A DNA stretch of 64,000 nucleotides from Haloferax marisrubri (GTDB taxonomy: Archaea; Halobacteriota; Halobacteria; Halobacteriales; Haloferacaceae). The DNA lies in NCBI RefSeq assembly GCF_001469875.2, contig NZ_LOPW02000001.1, positions 1 to 64,000 on the forward strand. Direction: 5' to 3'. A model generated the notes under the pieces. It searched no databases. It was not told where the DNA came from and saw only the letters and a program-made list of their open reading frames with translations. Within the stretch, counting starts at the first letter, position 1. Every line of letters begins with the position of its first letter. The translations under genes and the position numbers were made by a program. This document shows positions 26,284 through 35,744 of this stretch, in pieces.

Positions 26284-27108
26284 TTACCGCTCTCCGGGAG
26301 CGAGCGCCTCGATGACCCGCGCCGCGTTCTTCGAGAACGCCTTCGCCAGCGCGTCCTCCGACACGTCGAGCGTCAGAATCTCCATGACGCCCACGTTCGG
26401 GTGGGTCTCCGGTGCGCCGCTACCGAACAGCACGCGGTCCGGGTGTTCGAGGAGCGCGCGTTCGAGCACGCTCCGATAGCGGACGAAACTCGTGTCGAGG
26501 TAGAGGTCGTCGTGGTCGTCGAGGAGGTCGATGGCCTCGTCCATCAGCCCGCGGTCGAGCGGGAAGCCGCCGAAGCTCGATAGGATGACCGGGAACCGGC
26601 CGAGGAGCGACTCGGCGACGGCGCTCGGCTCGAACACCTGTCCGCCCTCGACGAAGACGGGAAGCCCGACGTCCTCCAGCATCGCGAGCGTCTCGTCGTC
26701 CGGGAGCCCGTCGACCGCCGGCGCGAGCGAGAACCCGTGGAAGCGGTCGTCGTAGGCGTACTGCTCGATGTCGTCGGGGTCGGCGTGGTGGTCCGCCCGC
26801 GACGACGTGAGGTTCCGGAGCCGCGCGGAGGCCCGGCCGCTCGGGTCGCGCGGGCCGTTGATGCGGGCGAACGCCAGGAACGGCCGGTCGACGCTCATCC
26901 GCGCGACCGCGTTGTTCGGGCGGAGGTAGCTCCCCTCGACCCGCTGTGCGCCCGGCGAGACGACGGCGCGAACGACGCCCGCCTGATGCAGTTCGCGCTC
27001 CAACCGCTCGGGGCTAATCTCCCGCCCGCGCGCCGCGACCGACTGTTCGTCGGGGTCGAGGCGGGCGTTCACGTCCACGACCCTGAACCCGTGTTCCAAC
27101 TCCAGCAT
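26284..27108 (-). CDS. Amidohydrolase-family (TIM-barrel) protein
   Basis: A 274-residue protein of the amidohydrolase-2 type. The ATG at 27108 is chosen; upstream GTG and ATG codons would add 5 to 30 poorly conserved-looking residues. The canonical HxH near the N-terminus is replaced by DVNARLD, while VDRP..FARING, FHGFSLAP and the C-terminal VLFGSGAPETHP (usually FGSDxP) remain. Loss of HxH makes a metal hydrolase activity doubtful. It is convergent with the GT2 gene. Confidence 0.72.
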   Translation of the reverse strand: MLELEHGFRVVDVNARLDPDEQSVAARGREISPERLERELHQAGVVRAVVSPGAQRVEGSYLRPNNAVARMSVDRPFLAFARINGPRDPSGRASARLRNLTSSRADHHADPDDIEQYAYDDRFHGFSLAPAVDGLPDDETLAMLEDVGLPVFVEGGQVFEPSAVAESLLGRFPVILSSFGGFPLDRGLMDEAIDLLDDHDDLYLDTSFVRYRSVLERALLEHPDRVLFGSGAPETHPNVGVMEILTLDVSEDALAKAFSKNAARVIEALAPGER

Positions 27109-27282
27109 TGTCGAGTCACTCACCGGTGTGCGCCAAATAGGTTGCAGAATCCGCCGCCGTCGTTTCACCGAGCCCACAGTTCCGGGTCGTTCGTTCACCG
27201 ACGCGTGACGTTCATTCCTTCACGACGGTACGGAGAGACGCTGAGACGCAGTTTTTTGGCCTACCCCGCGCATCTTCAACGC

Positions 27283-27933
27283 GTGTGCCTCATCGTCGAG
27301 GTCGTCGCGCCGTTGTCCGCGCTCCCGTTCGGGCCCGCGGTCGAGGAACACGACGTCGAACTCGAACTGGAACGCTCCGTCCCGACCGCCTCGCAGGCGG
27401 CGTCATTCGTCTGGGTTCGCGGCCCCGAGGCGGCGTCGTTCGGAGAGGCGGTGCGGTCGCTCCCGAGCGTCGACGACCTCACGCTCGTCGAATCCGTCTC
27501 GGACCGGGCGCTCTACGGCGTCACGTGGAACGTCTCCGAGACGCCTATTCTGGCGGCGTTGGTGGCGCGGGACGCGGTTCTCCTGGAGTGCCTCTCGACC
27601 GCCGACTCGTGGTGGCTCAAACTTCGGGTCTCCTCGCACCGCGTGCTGACCGACCTCAGACGCGAGTGGGCGGCCCACGGCATCGACACCGAGTTCGACC
27701 GCATCACGTCGGTCGCGGCCGAGGAAGCCCCGGCGAGCGACGGACTGACCGACACGCAACTGGAAGCCCTGCTTCTCGCGCTCGAACGCGGCTACTTCGA
27801 CGAGCACAGAGACACCTCGCTGGACGAACTCGGCACGGAACTCGGCATCTCGCGGCAGGCGGTCGCCGCCCGCCTCAAACGCGCCTACCGGACGCTCGCA
27901 GAGCGGATTCGGGACGAGCGACCCCCACAATAA
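27283..27933 (+). CDS. Bacterio-opsin-activator-type HTH regulator
   Basis: A 216-residue protein with a GTG start at 27283. The C-terminal HTH_10 domain (about residues 155-210: LTDTQLEALLLALERGYFDE, then TSLDELGTELGISRQAVAAR) is the DNA-binding module of haloarchaeal Bat-type regulators. The N-terminal part matches their BAT/GAF-HTH associated beta-alpha region. It presumably senses an unknown cue and controls transcription. A HalOD1 signalling protein gene follows at once. Confidence 0.85.
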   Translation: MCLIVEVVAPLSALPFGPAVEEHDVELELERSVPTASQAASFVWVRGPEAASFGEAVRSLPSVDDLTLVESVSDRALYGVTWNVSETPILAALVARDAVLLECLSTADSWWLKLRVSSHRVLTDLRREWAAHGIDTEFDRITSVAAEEAPASDGLTDTQLEALLLALERGYFDEHRDTSLDELGTELGISRQAVAARLKRAYRTLAERIRDERPPQ

Positions 27934-27934
27934 C

Positions 27935-27952
27935 GGGTTACATAGTCAACCC
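27935..27952. repeat. Inverted repeat GGGTT-8-AACCC
   Basis: Perfect 5-base arms around ACATAGTC, just after the HTH_10 gene and 36 bases before the HalOD1 gene. It could be a regulator site for the neighbouring HTH_10 protein or a weak terminator hairpin. Confidence 0.4.
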
Positions 27953-27987
27953 ACACCAATAGGTACTACACTACCGATTCGGACTGT

Positions 27988-28269
27988 ATGGACGACCCGC
28001 TCGAAGATGGAGCCGGGTCCGTGGTAACCACCTCCGTCGAACGGTACGACGAGGTGGCGGTCGCCATCGCCTCGGCGGTCGCGACGGCCACGGAACTCAG
28101 CCCACTCGAACTCCCGCCGCTCTCGGAGATCGGCGTTGACCCCGAAGCTCTCGACGTTCTCTTTCACCCTTCTCACGACCCGTCTCGACGGTTCTCGTTC
28201 CAGTACGCTGGCCATCTCGTCTCGCTGTTCGGCGACGGGACGCTCACCGTCGATCCGCTCGACGACTAG
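27988..28269 (+). CDS. HalOD1 output-domain protein
   Basis: A 93-residue single-domain protein matching the halobacterial output domain HalOD1 (ends in the typical FQYAGHLVSLFGDGTLTVDP). HalOD1 is found alone or fused to response-regulator receivers and is thought to mediate haloarchaeal signalling output, mechanism unknown. It has a separate start 54 bases after the HTH_10 gene. Confidence 0.85.
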   Translation: MDDPLEDGAGSVVTTSVERYDEVAVAIASAVATATELSPLELPPLSEIGVDPEALDVLFHPSHDPSRRFSFQYAGHLVSLFGDGTLTVDPLDD

Positions 28270-28542
28270 CGACGCGTCCGAATCGAGCGCCGTCCGAGCG
28301 CGTCGTCGCCCGAGTCCGGTCGTCCAACGGTCTCGTCGTCCAGCCGCCACCATCGTCCGCACACCGCCCACTCCAGCGTGACCTCGTGCTCCCGAACGCG
28401 CCCTCGTTCAGCCGGCGATTCGAACCACGGTCGCCTCGCATTCGAATCCGAAAACCGTCGCCCTGTCGTGCGATTTCGTAGCTCACTCTCGCCGAAACGT
28501 ATTTATAGAACTGCAATCGTTGATAGCGGTTGAGGTTTCAAC
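28270..28542. promoter_or_regulatory. Intergenic region with the thermosome promoter
   Basis: A TATA box TTTATAG lies at 28502-28508, with the BRE-like CGAAACG just upstream. The likely start site is near 28530, giving a leader of about 12 bases. A short inverted repeat, GTTGA (28529-28533) and TCAAC (28538-28542), abuts the ATG. The remainder (28270-28490) shows no gene. Confidence 0.65.
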
Positions 28543-30117
28543 ATGGCTTCACGAATGCAGCAACCGTTATACATTCTCGCAGAGGGGACGAACCGAACGC
28601 ACGGCCGCTCCGCGCAGGATTCCAACATCCGCGCTGGGAAGGCTGTCGCCGAAGCCGTACGGACCACACTCGGCCCGCGCGGCATGGACAAGATGCTCGT
28701 CGACTCCTCGGGCGAGGTCGTCATCACGAACGACGGCGCGACCATCCTCGAGAAGATGGACATCGAGCACCCCGCCGCGCAGATGATCGTCGAAGTCTCC
28801 CAGACCCAAGAGGAGGAAGTCGGCGACGGCACGACCACCGCGGCCGTCCTCACCGGCGAACTCCTCGCGCACGCCGAGGACCTCCTCGACGACGACCTCC
28901 ACCCGACGGTCATCGTCGAGGGCTACACCGAGGCCGCCCGCATCGCCCAAGACGCCATCGACGACATGGTCCTCGACGTGACGCTCGACGACGACCTGCT
29001 CCGCAAGGTCGCCGAATCCTCCATGACCGGCAAGGGAACCGGCGACGTGACCGCCGACGTGCTCGCTAAACACGTCGTCAAGGCGGTCCAGATGGTCCAC
29101 GGTGACGGCGACGGGGCCTTCCACCGCGACGACGTTCGCGTGCTCACCCGCACGGGCGCGTCCTCCTCGGCGACCGAACTCGTCGAGGGCGTCGTCCTCG
29201 ACAAGGAACCCGTCAACGAGAACATGCCCCGGGCCGTCTCCGACGCGACCGTCGCGGTCCTCGACATGAAACTCGACGTCCGCAAGGGCGAGGTCGACAC
29301 CGAGTACAACATCACCTCCGTCGACCAGCTCACCGCGGCCATCGACGCCGAGGACAAGGAACTCCGCGGCTACGCGGCGGCCCTCAAGGACGCCGGCGTC
29401 GACGTGGTGTTCTGCACCAAGTCCATCGACGACCGCGTCGCGGGCTACCTCGCCGACGCGGGCATCCTCGCGTTCAAGAGCGTGAAGAAGTCCGACGCCC
29501 GCGCTCTCGCCCGCGCGACCGGCGCGAAGCGCCTCGGCTCGCTGTCCGACCTCGACGAGTCCGACCTCGGCCACGTCGACTCCGTGAGCATCCGCACCTT
29601 CGGCGACGACGACCTCGCGTTCGTCGAGGGCGGCTCGGCGGCGAAGGCCGTCACGCTGTTCCTCCGCGGCGGCACCGAACACGTCGTCGACGAACTCGAA
29701 CGCGCCATCCAAGACGCGGTCGACGTGGTCGTCGCCGCCATCGACAAGGGCGGGGTCGTCCCCGGCGCGGGCGCGACCGAAATCGCCATCGCCGACCGCA
29801 TCCGCTCCGAGGCCGCCGGCATCGAGGGCCGCAAGCAACTGGCCGTCGAGGCCTACGCCGACGCCGTGGAGGCGCTCCCGCGCACCCTCGCCGAGAACAC
29901 CGGCATGGACCCCATCGACGCGCTCGTCGACCTCCGCGCCCGCTACGAAAACGAGGGCATCGCCGGCATCATCTCCTCGGGCCGCAGCGGCGAAATCGGC
30001 GACCCCGTCGAACTCGGCGTCATCGACCCCGTCGCGGTCAAGCGCGAAGCCATCGAGTCCGCGACTGAGGCCGCGACGATGATCGTCCGCATCGACGACG
30101 TCATCGCCGCCAAGTAA
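28543..30117 (+). CDS. cct3: Thermosome (group II chaperonin) subunit, Cct3 type
   Basis: ATP-driven folding chamber subunit, 524 residues. The ATPase motif [10 protein letters not shown] is at residues 94-103 and [10 protein letters not shown] at 63-72. It ends in [11 protein letters not shown] with no Gly-Gly-Met tail. H. volcanii has three subunits, and from memory the shortest one lacking the GGM-rich tail is Cct3, so that assignment is made. A strong TATA/BRE promoter precedes it and T-rich tracts follow. It is likely heat-responsive as part of the thermosome family. Confidence 0.93.
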   Translation: MASRMQQPLYILAEGTNRTHGRSAQDSNIRAGKAVAEAVRTTLGPRGMDKMLVDSSGEVVITNDGATILEKMDIEHPAAQMIVEVSQTQEEEVGDGTTTAAVLTGELLAHAEDLLDDDLHPTVIVEGYTEAARIAQDAIDDMVLDVTLDDDLLRKVAESSMTGKGTGDVTADVLAKHVVKAVQMVHGDGDGAFHRDDVRVLTRTGASSSATELVEGVVLDKEPVNENMPRAVSDATVAVLDMKLDVRKGEVDTEYNITSVDQLTAAIDAEDKELRGYAAALKDAGVDVVFCTKSIDDRVAGYLADAGILAFKSVKKSDARALARATGAKRLGSLSDLDESDLGHVDSVSIRTFGDDDLAFVEGGSAAKAVTLFLRGGTEHVVDELERAIQDAVDVVVAAIDKGGVVPGAGATEIAIADRIRSEAAGIEGRKQLAVEAYADAVEALPRTLAENTGMDPIDALVDLRARYENEGIAGIISSGRSGEIGDPVELGVIDPVAVKREAIESATEAATMIVRIDDVIAAK

Positions 30118-30188
30118 CCGAACCGCCCGCAGAACACTCTCCCCCACCCACCGGCGGTGCGTTCTGCCGCCGGGCCACTTCGTGTCGC

Positions 30189-30203
30189 TTTTTCCGTCGT
30201 TTT
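30189..30203 (+). terminator. T-rich termination tract after the thermosome gene
   Basis: TTTTT followed by CCGTCG and TTTT about 70 bases downstream of the stop, the type of T-tract that ends archaeal transcripts. Confidence 0.45.
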
Positions 30204-30331
30204 GCGTTCCTGTGGCACCTGTTCGACACCGAGTGCGAAGCCAACGCAGACGCGGGCCGCTCTGTCGAACGGCACCTGTGACACGAGCGAGCGAGAATCG
30301 GCTATCGGTTTCTATCCTCCGCTGCGCCGGC

Positions 30332-31006
30332 TCAGACCCGCGGCAACCGCCAGTCGTAGCGGAGCGCGAGCAACCGCACCGAGAAGACGACCGCGGCGCA
30401 CAGCCCCGAGGGGACGCCGGTCGGCGCGCCGACCGCGCGGGCCGCGAGGAAGGCGAGGCCGCCGACGACGGCGGGCGTCGCGTAGAAGTCGTCGCGGAGG
30501 ACGACCGGCACGCGCCCGATGAGGATGTCGGCGATGGAGCCGCCGCCGACGGCCGTGATGGTCGCGAGGACGACGACGCCGAACGACGTGACGCCGGCGT
30601 CGACGCCGACGAGCGCACCGGTCGCCGCGAACGCCGACAGCCCGACCGCGTCGGTGGTCAGGAACGCCGGATGGTCGCGCACGCGCCCCTCTATCGAGTG
30701 GATGAGGACGATTGCGAGGGCGACGCCGACGAGCGCGACGCTCATGTCCCACGTCCCCGCGAGCGAGGCCGGTAGCCGGTCGACCAGCACGTCGCGGGTC
30801 GTCCCGCCGCCGAGAGCGGTCACGACGCCGAGGACGGAGACGCCGAACACGTCGAGACCGGCTTCGGCGGCCTTGAGCGCCCCCGCGACCGCGAACGCGA
30901 GGAGACCGACGACGTTCATGACGGCGAAGGGGTCGATTTCGGGGACGACGACGGAGGCGGGGGCGACGGCGGAACTGAGGGCGGGGACGGAGACGAGAAC
31001 GCCCAT
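30332..31006 (-). CDS. TRIC-family cation channel (UPF0126)
   Basis: A 224-residue membrane protein with seven predicted helices arranged as an internal duplication. Each half carries a Gly-rich kink followed by Arg/Asp: ALGGGTTRD and AVGGGSIAD. That is the signature of prokaryotic TRIC trimeric potassium channels. The ATG overlaps the stop of the SAM-hydrolase gene by one base, so it is the last gene of a nadM operon. Confidence 0.87.
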   Translation of the reverse strand: MGVLVSVPALSSAVAPASVVVPEIDPFAVMNVVGLLAFAVAGALKAAEAGLDVFGVSVLGVVTALGGGTTRDVLVDRLPASLAGTWDMSVALVGVALAIVLIHSIEGRVRDHPAFLTTDAVGLSAFAATGALVGVDAGVTSFGVVVLATITAVGGGSIADILIGRVPVVLRDDFYATPAVVGGLAFLAARAVGAPTGVPSGLCAAVVFSVRLLALRYDWRLPRV

Positions 31007-31794
31007 CAGTCGACCCGGAGTTCGACGCGGTCGCCGGGCGCGAGGCCGAACGCCTCGTCGCCGCGGCCGTGGTTCACGTCGCACTCGACGTTGCCGTGAC
31101 TGCCGACGGTGAGCAGTTTCTCGCCGCGCGGGACGGCCTCGAACGTGCGACCGACCGGAACCGACTCGCCGTTTACTGAGACGGCCTCGACCGCCGCGTC
31201 GCGGACGAACTCGCCCGGGACGTTGGTGATGCAGTTGCCGAAGTCGTCGACGACGAGCACCTCGCCCGTCGCCTCGCGGCCGTCGGCCGAGACGGTCGCC
31301 TCGGGGAGACGGCACTCGGCGAGCGAGTCGAGCGCAATCGGGTCGAAGCGGTCGACCGACCCGAGCGCCGACGCGCCCGCGACGTGGGCGTCGGCGGCCG
31401 CGGGCGCGAACACGTCCCGTCCGTGGAAGGTCGTCGAATCGGGGTTCGGAACGTCGATTTCGTAGGCCTCGGCGGGCGCGCCGTCGGCGAGTTCGGCGGC
31501 GACGCGTCGCGCCGGCGGGCGGAGGACGCCGTTGTCGGGGCCGACGAAGACGTGGTCGCCGACGCGGAGAACCACCGCGCGGCGGTCGGTCCCGACGCCG
31601 GGGTCGACCACGACGAGGTGGACCGCGGGCGGGAAGTACGGAAGCGTCTCGCGGAGCCAGAAGGCGGCCGCGCGCACGTCCTGCCGCGGGAGGTCGTGGG
31701 CCACGTCCACGAGTCGGGCGTCGGTCCGCGAGAGGACGACGCCCTTCATCGCGGCCGGGTACGCCAGTCCGAAGTCGGACGCGAGGGTAATCAT
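31006..31794 (-). CDS. S-adenosyl-L-methionine hydrolase (SAM hydroxide adenosyltransferase, DUF62)
   Basis: A 262-residue enzyme that would use an activated water to split SAM into adenosine and methionine. It has the family start MITLASDFG...MKGVVL, VVDPGVGTDRRA (about residues 63-74) and a conserved C-terminal beta-barrel ending in GDRVELRVD. It lies one base after nadM and overlaps the TRIC channel gene by a single base. The set links NAD synthesis and SAM turnover, although a functional tie is only inferred. Confidence 0.9.
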   Translation of the reverse strand: MITLASDFGLAYPAAMKGVVLSRTDARLVDVAHDLPRQDVRAAAFWLRETLPYFPPAVHLVVVDPGVGTDRRAVVLRVGDHVFVGPDNGVLRPPARRVAAELADGAPAEAYEIDVPNPDSTTFHGRDVFAPAAADAHVAGASALGSVDRFDPIALDSLAECRLPEATVSADGREATGEVLVVDDFGNCITNVPGEFVRDAAVEAVSVNGESVPVGRTFEAVPRGEKLLTVGSHGNVECDVNHGRGDEAFGLAPGDRVELRVD

Positions 31795-31795
31795 C

Positions 31796-32347
31796 TCAAC
31801 AGGGGTTCGGGTCGCGGTCCTCGTCGTCGCCGAGGCGCTCCGAGCCGTCGGTGGCCGTGACGCGCTGGAGGCGCTCGATGCCGTCGATTTCGCGGACCAC
31901 GTCGGCCACCTCGTCGGGGACGAGCGACTCCCAGTCGCGGTCTTCTATCATGCGCTGGCGGACCTCCGTGCCCTCCAGCACCTCGCGGTTGAACATGGGC
32001 GACTGGTGGACCTCGACGCCCGCCTCTTTGAACAGTTGGATGACGAGCGGGTTGTTGGAGTACGCCACCTCGAACGCGGGGGACATCGACTGGACGTGAC
32101 TGACCCACACCGAGTTGCGGTCGAGGTCCTCGATGGGGACCGCGTAGGTCGTGATGTCGAAGTCGGAGACGGCCTTGTTGACCATCATGATTCGCTCGCC
32201 CGCGGTGAACGGGTTCCGCGGCGAGTGCGAATCGCCCGCGGACCCGATGCCGAGGACGAGTTCGTCGACTTCGGTGGCAATCTCTTCGACCATTCGGTGG
32301 TGGCCGTTGTGGTACGGCTGGAATCGGCCGATGTAGAACCCCCGCAT
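31796..32347 (-). CDS. nadM: Nicotinamide-nucleotide adenylyltransferase, archaeal NadM
   Basis: A 183-residue nucleotidyltransferase that forms NAD from NMN and ATP. The (H/T)xGH motif is HNGH at residues 13-16 within GRFQPYHNGHH. The second nucleotide-binding segment reads LEGTEVRQRM. It is first in an operon with a SAM hydrolase and a TRIC channel, and it has a TATA box only about 29 bases upstream, so the message is probably leaderless. Confidence 0.93.
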   Translation of the reverse strand: MRGFYIGRFQPYHNGHHRMVEEIATEVDELVLGIGSAGDSHSPRNPFTAGERIMMVNKAVSDFDITTYAVPIEDLDRNSVWVSHVQSMSPAFEVAYSNNPLVIQLFKEAGVEVHQSPMFNREVLEGTEVRQRMIEDRDWESLVPDEVADVVREIDGIERLQRVTATDGSERLGDDEDRDPNPC

Positions 32348-32370
32348 GCGTCGGGCGTTAGTCCGGATTA

Positions 32371-32380
32371 CTTATAAATA
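32371..32380 (-). promoter_or_regulatory. TATA box of nadM
   Basis: Read on the minus strand, TATTTATAAG about 29 bases before the nadM ATG. It is the strongest box in the nadM-lonB divergent region. Confidence 0.65.
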
Positions 32381-32464
32381 CGCCGAGTTACGAGAATTCC
32401 GGTATTCCGGTGGTAGGACGGTCGAAACCCGAGGTTACGGCAAGGTACGCCGGATGCACCCGGG

Positions 32465-32477
32465 GAGAAAGTATATC
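32465..32477 (+). promoter_or_regulatory. BRE/TATA element of lonB
   Basis: GAGAAAGTATATC: a purine-rich BRE followed by a TATA box about 43 bases before the lonB ATG, predicting a leader of roughly 17 bases. Confidence 0.55.
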
Positions 32478-32516
32478 AGTCGCAGGGCCTACGTTAGAAG
32501 TAGCGACGACAGTTCT

Positions 32517-34601
32517 ATGAGTAACGATACGAACACCGACGACAGCCTCCACGAGCGGGAGGATTCACCCGACGACGCGCCCTCGGAAGAGGGTATCGAC
32601 GACGGGGGGACGCTCCAGCACGACGAGGCCGAAGAGGTCGATAAGAAGACGATCGACGACCTCGGGAGCGATGTCGAAATCGACGCCGACGTGGCCGAGA
32701 ACGTGGACGAGGACGACCTCCTCGGTGGTCTCCAGATAGAGACGACCGACGAGATTCCCGTCCCGGACCGCCTCGTCGACCAGGTCATCGGGCAGGAGCA
32801 CGCCCGCGACGTCATCATGAAGGCGGCCAAGCAGCGCCGCCACGTCATGATGATCGGCTCCCCGGGGACGGGGAAGTCGATGCTCGCCAAGGCGATGTCC
32901 GAGCTTCTCCCCCGCGAGGAGCTTCAGGACGTGCTCGTCTACCACAACCCCGACGACGGCAATCGCCCCAAGGTCCGCACGGTCCCCGCGGGCAAGGGTG
33001 ACCAGATCGTCGAGGCGCACAAAGAGGAGGCACGCAAGCGCAACCAGATGCGCTCGTTCCTCATGTGGATCATCATCGCGGTCGTGCTGGGCTACTCGCT
33101 CATCATCGCCCAGCAGGTCCTGCTCGGCATCCTCGCCGCGGGTATCATCTACCTCGCGTTCCGCTACGGCTCGCGCGGCAGCGACGCGATGATTCCGAAC
33201 CTCATCGTGAACAACGCCGACCAGAAGTCCGCGCCGTTCCAGGACGCGACGGGCGCTCACGCGGGTGCGCTCCTCGGCGACGTCCGCCACGACCCGTTCC
33301 AGTCCGGCGGCATGGAGACGCCCAGCCACGACCGCGTCGAACCCGGCGCGATTCACAAGTCGAACAAGGGCGTCCTGTTCATCGACGAGATCAACACCCT
33401 CGACGTGCGCAGCCAGCAGCACCTGATGACGGCCATCCAGGAGGGCGAGTTCTCCATCACGGGCCAGTCCGAGCGCTCCTCGGGCGCGATGGTCCAGACC
33501 GAACCCGTCCCGACGGACTTCATCATGATTGCCGCGGGTAACCTCGACGCGATGGAGAACATGCACCCCGCGCTCCGCTCCCGTATCAAGGGCTACGGGT
33601 ACGAGGTGTACATGGACGACACCATCGAGGACACCCCGGAGATGCGCCGCAAGTACGCGCGCTTCGTGGCCCAGGAGGTCACCAACGACGGCCGGCTCCC
33701 GCACTTCACCGAGGAGGCGGTCGAGGAGCTCATCCTCGAAGCCCGCCGCCGCGCCGGTCGCAAGGGTCACCTCACCCTCGAATTCCGTAACCTCGGCGGC
33801 CTCGTCCGCGTCGCGGGCGACATCGCTCGCGGCGAGAACGCCGAGCTGACCACCCGCGACCACGTGCTGCAGGCGAAGCGCCGCGCGCGCTCCATCGAGC
33901 AGCAGATCGCGGACCAGTACATCGAGCGCCGCAAGGACTACGAGCTGTCGGTCAACGACGGCTTCGTCACCGGCCGCGTCAACGGCCTCGCCGTCATGGG
34001 CGAAGACTCCGGTATCATGCTCCCCGTGATGGCCGAAGTCACGCCCTCGCAGGGCCCCGGACAGGTCATCGCGACCGGCCAGCTCAAGGAGATGGCCGAG
34101 GAGTCCGTCCAGAACGTCTCGGCTATCATCAAGAAGTTCTCCAACCAGGACCTCTCGGAGATGGACGTGCACGTGCAGTTCGTCCAGACCGGCCAGCAGG
34201 GCGTCGACGGCGACTCCGCGTCCATCACGGTCGCGACCGCCGTCATCTCCGCGCTGGAGGACATCCCCATCGACCAGTCGGTCGCCATGACCGGCTCGCT
34301 GTCGGTGCGCGGCGACGTGCTCCCGGTCGGCGGCGTCACCCACAAGATCGAAGCCGCCGCGAAGGCCGGCTGTTCGACGGTCATCATCCCCGCCGCCAAC
34401 GAGCAGGACGTGATGATCGAAGACGAGTACAAGGAGATGGTCGACATCATCCCCGTCTCGCACATCAGCGAAGTCCTCGACGTCGCCCTCGAAGGCGAAC
34501 CCGAGAAGGACTCGCTCGTGGACCGCCTCAAGAGCATCACCGGCTCCGCCCTCAACAAGGGCCAGGGCGTCAAGGGGCCCTCCAGCCCCAGCCCGCAGTA
34601 A
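32517..34601 (+). CDS. lonB: Membrane-bound ATP-dependent protease LonB
   Basis: A 694-residue archaeal LonB. Acidic N-terminal head of 80 residues; AAA+ domain with Walker A GSPGTGKS (114-121) interrupted by two membrane helices (about 181-216) as in all LonB; Walker B VLFIDEIN; C-terminal peptidase with the Ser-Lys dyad Ser567 (GDSAS) and Lys610 (GGVTHK). It degrades folded regulatory and damaged proteins at the membrane; in H. volcanii it is reported essential and linked to carotenoid levels through phytoene synthase. The ATG at 32517 follows a TATA box. A CPBP protease gene starts 6 bases after its stop. Confidence 0.95.
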   Translation: MSNDTNTDDSLHEREDSPDDAPSEEGIDDGGTLQHDEAEEVDKKTIDDLGSDVEIDADVAENVDEDDLLGGLQIETTDEIPVPDRLVDQVIGQEHARDVIMKAAKQRRHVMMIGSPGTGKSMLAKAMSELLPREELQDVLVYHNPDDGNRPKVRTVPAGKGDQIVEAHKEEARKRNQMRSFLMWIIIAVVLGYSLIIAQQVLLGILAAGIIYLAFRYGSRGSDAMIPNLIVNNADQKSAPFQDATGAHAGALLGDVRHDPFQSGGMETPSHDRVEPGAIHKSNKGVLFIDEINTLDVRSQQHLMTAIQEGEFSITGQSERSSGAMVQTEPVPTDFIMIAAGNLDAMENMHPALRSRIKGYGYEVYMDDTIEDTPEMRRKYARFVAQEVTNDGRLPHFTEEAVEELILEARRRAGRKGHLTLEFRNLGGLVRVAGDIARGENAELTTRDHVLQAKRRARSIEQQIADQYIERRKDYELSVNDGFVTGRVNGLAVMGEDSGIMLPVMAEVTPSQGPGQVIATGQLKEMAEESVQNVSAIIKKFSNQDLSEMDVHVQFVQTGQQGVDGDSASITVATAVISALEDIPIDQSVAMTGSLSVRGDVLPVGGVTHKIEAAAKAGCSTVIIPAANEQDVMIEDEYKEMVDIIPVSHISEVLDVALEGEPEKDSLVDRLKSITGSALNKGQGVKGPSSPSPQ

Positions 34602-34607
34602 CGCCGG

Positions 34608-35648
34608 ATGACCGATTGGGCGGCGTTCGCAGGCTTCACCGGCCTCGTCCTCGTCGTCTTACTCTCTCTCGCGCACTTTTCTCGCGGCGTCCCGCACGCT
34701 GAGGGGACCGACTCCGACGCGCCCGTCGCTCCCGACGACGACGATGCCGACTCCAACCACAATGCCGACTCCGACCCCTCCCAAAACACCCGAGTCGATA
34801 CGCCGGACGACTCCGTTTCGCCTCCCACCGAACCAACCGATTCCGACGAATCGGCTGCCCCCGACACCGTCTCGCTGGCCTCCTTTTCGGTCGATTCGAC
34901 CGGCGCGTCGCCGCGACCCGAGTCGCCGACGCTCGCCGAAGGCGACGTTGGGGACGACGCCGACCCCGACGCGAAAGCCGGTTCCGAACCCGACACCAGC
35001 CGGGCGACCTCTCACGGCGTCACTACGGCCCCCGTCTCGGCCGTCTCGGAGCGCTCCGCGTCCGCCGGGGACCTCCCGCCGCATCTCCTCCTCGCCAACG
35101 TCGCGCTCTCACAGGCGTTCCTCGGTGGCTTTCTCGGCCTCGGCGCGTGGTACGCCGGCGTACCGGCCGCGGCGCTCGGGCTCTCCGTCACCGACCTCCC
35201 GACGAAGCTCGCTATCGGCGTCGGGCTCGGCATCGCGCTCTACGGGGCCAACCGGGTCGGTTCGACGGTCAGCGAGCGATTCGGCATCGCGCCCGACGAG
35301 GCGGTCCGCGAGTCGCTGACGCCGCGGACGACCGCGGGCTGGGTGTTCCTGTTCGCGGTCGCGCTCCCCCTCATCGCCGGCTTCGAGGAACTGCTGTTCC
35401 GGGGCGCACTCGTGGGGGCGGTCGCCGCCGGCTTCGACGTGTCGCCGTGGTTCTTGGCGGCCGTGTCGTCGGCCGCCTTCGGTGCGGGTCACGGCGCACA
35501 GGGTCGACTCGGCATCATCGTCACGGGCCTCCTCGGGTTCGTTCTCGCGGCGGCGTTCGTCCTCACCGAGAGCCTGCTGGTCGTGATCGTCGCCCACTAT
35601 CTCGTGAACGCGCTGGAGTTCGCGGGACACGAGCTGTTCGGCTGGTAG
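34608..35648 (+). CDS. CPBP-family intramembrane metalloprotease
   Basis: A 346-residue protein. One N-terminal helix (about residues 2-25) is followed by a 120-residue acidic, Pro/Asp/Ser-rich linker and then a CAAX/Abi-type membrane domain. Catalytic motifs are FEELLFRG (EExxxR), a His in GHGAQG, and HYLVNALE. Family members process prenylated or membrane proteins and some act in self-immunity; the substrate here is unknown. With only 6 bases between it and lonB, it is almost certainly cotranscribed, pairing two membrane proteases. Confidence 0.9.
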   Translation: MTDWAAFAGFTGLVLVVLLSLAHFSRGVPHAEGTDSDAPVAPDDDDADSNHNADSDPSQNTRVDTPDDSVSPPTEPTDSDESAAPDTVSLASFSVDSTGASPRPESPTLAEGDVGDDADPDAKAGSEPDTSRATSHGVTTAPVSAVSERSASAGDLPPHLLLANVALSQAFLGGFLGLGAWYAGVPAAALGLSVTDLPTKLAIGVGLGIALYGANRVGSTVSERFGIAPDEAVRESLTPRTTAGWVFLFAVALPLIAGFEELLFRGALVGAVAAGFDVSPWFLAAVSSAAFGAGHGAQGRLGIIVTGLLGFVLAAAFVLTESLLVVIVAHYLVNALEFAGHELFGW

Positions 35649-35744
35649 CGGGGCCTCGCCGCATCGGCGACGACTGCCGAACCGCCCGCCGTCGCGGCCG
35701 CGGCGCGGGGATGCGTTCAAGTGTCCGCATCACGCGTAGCCAGT

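Noticed and set aside
26284-27198. Longer start for the amidohydrolase-family gene
   Set aside because: The extra 30 residues are basic and unlike the family; the ATG at 27108 begins where the recognisable fold begins.
28567-30618. Long reverse-strand open frame of over 680 codons opposite the thermosome gene
   Set aside because: It is the antisense shadow of a clearly coding gene; high-GC codon bias keeps reverse frames open. Its composition is Arg/Gly/Val-rich and has no domain.
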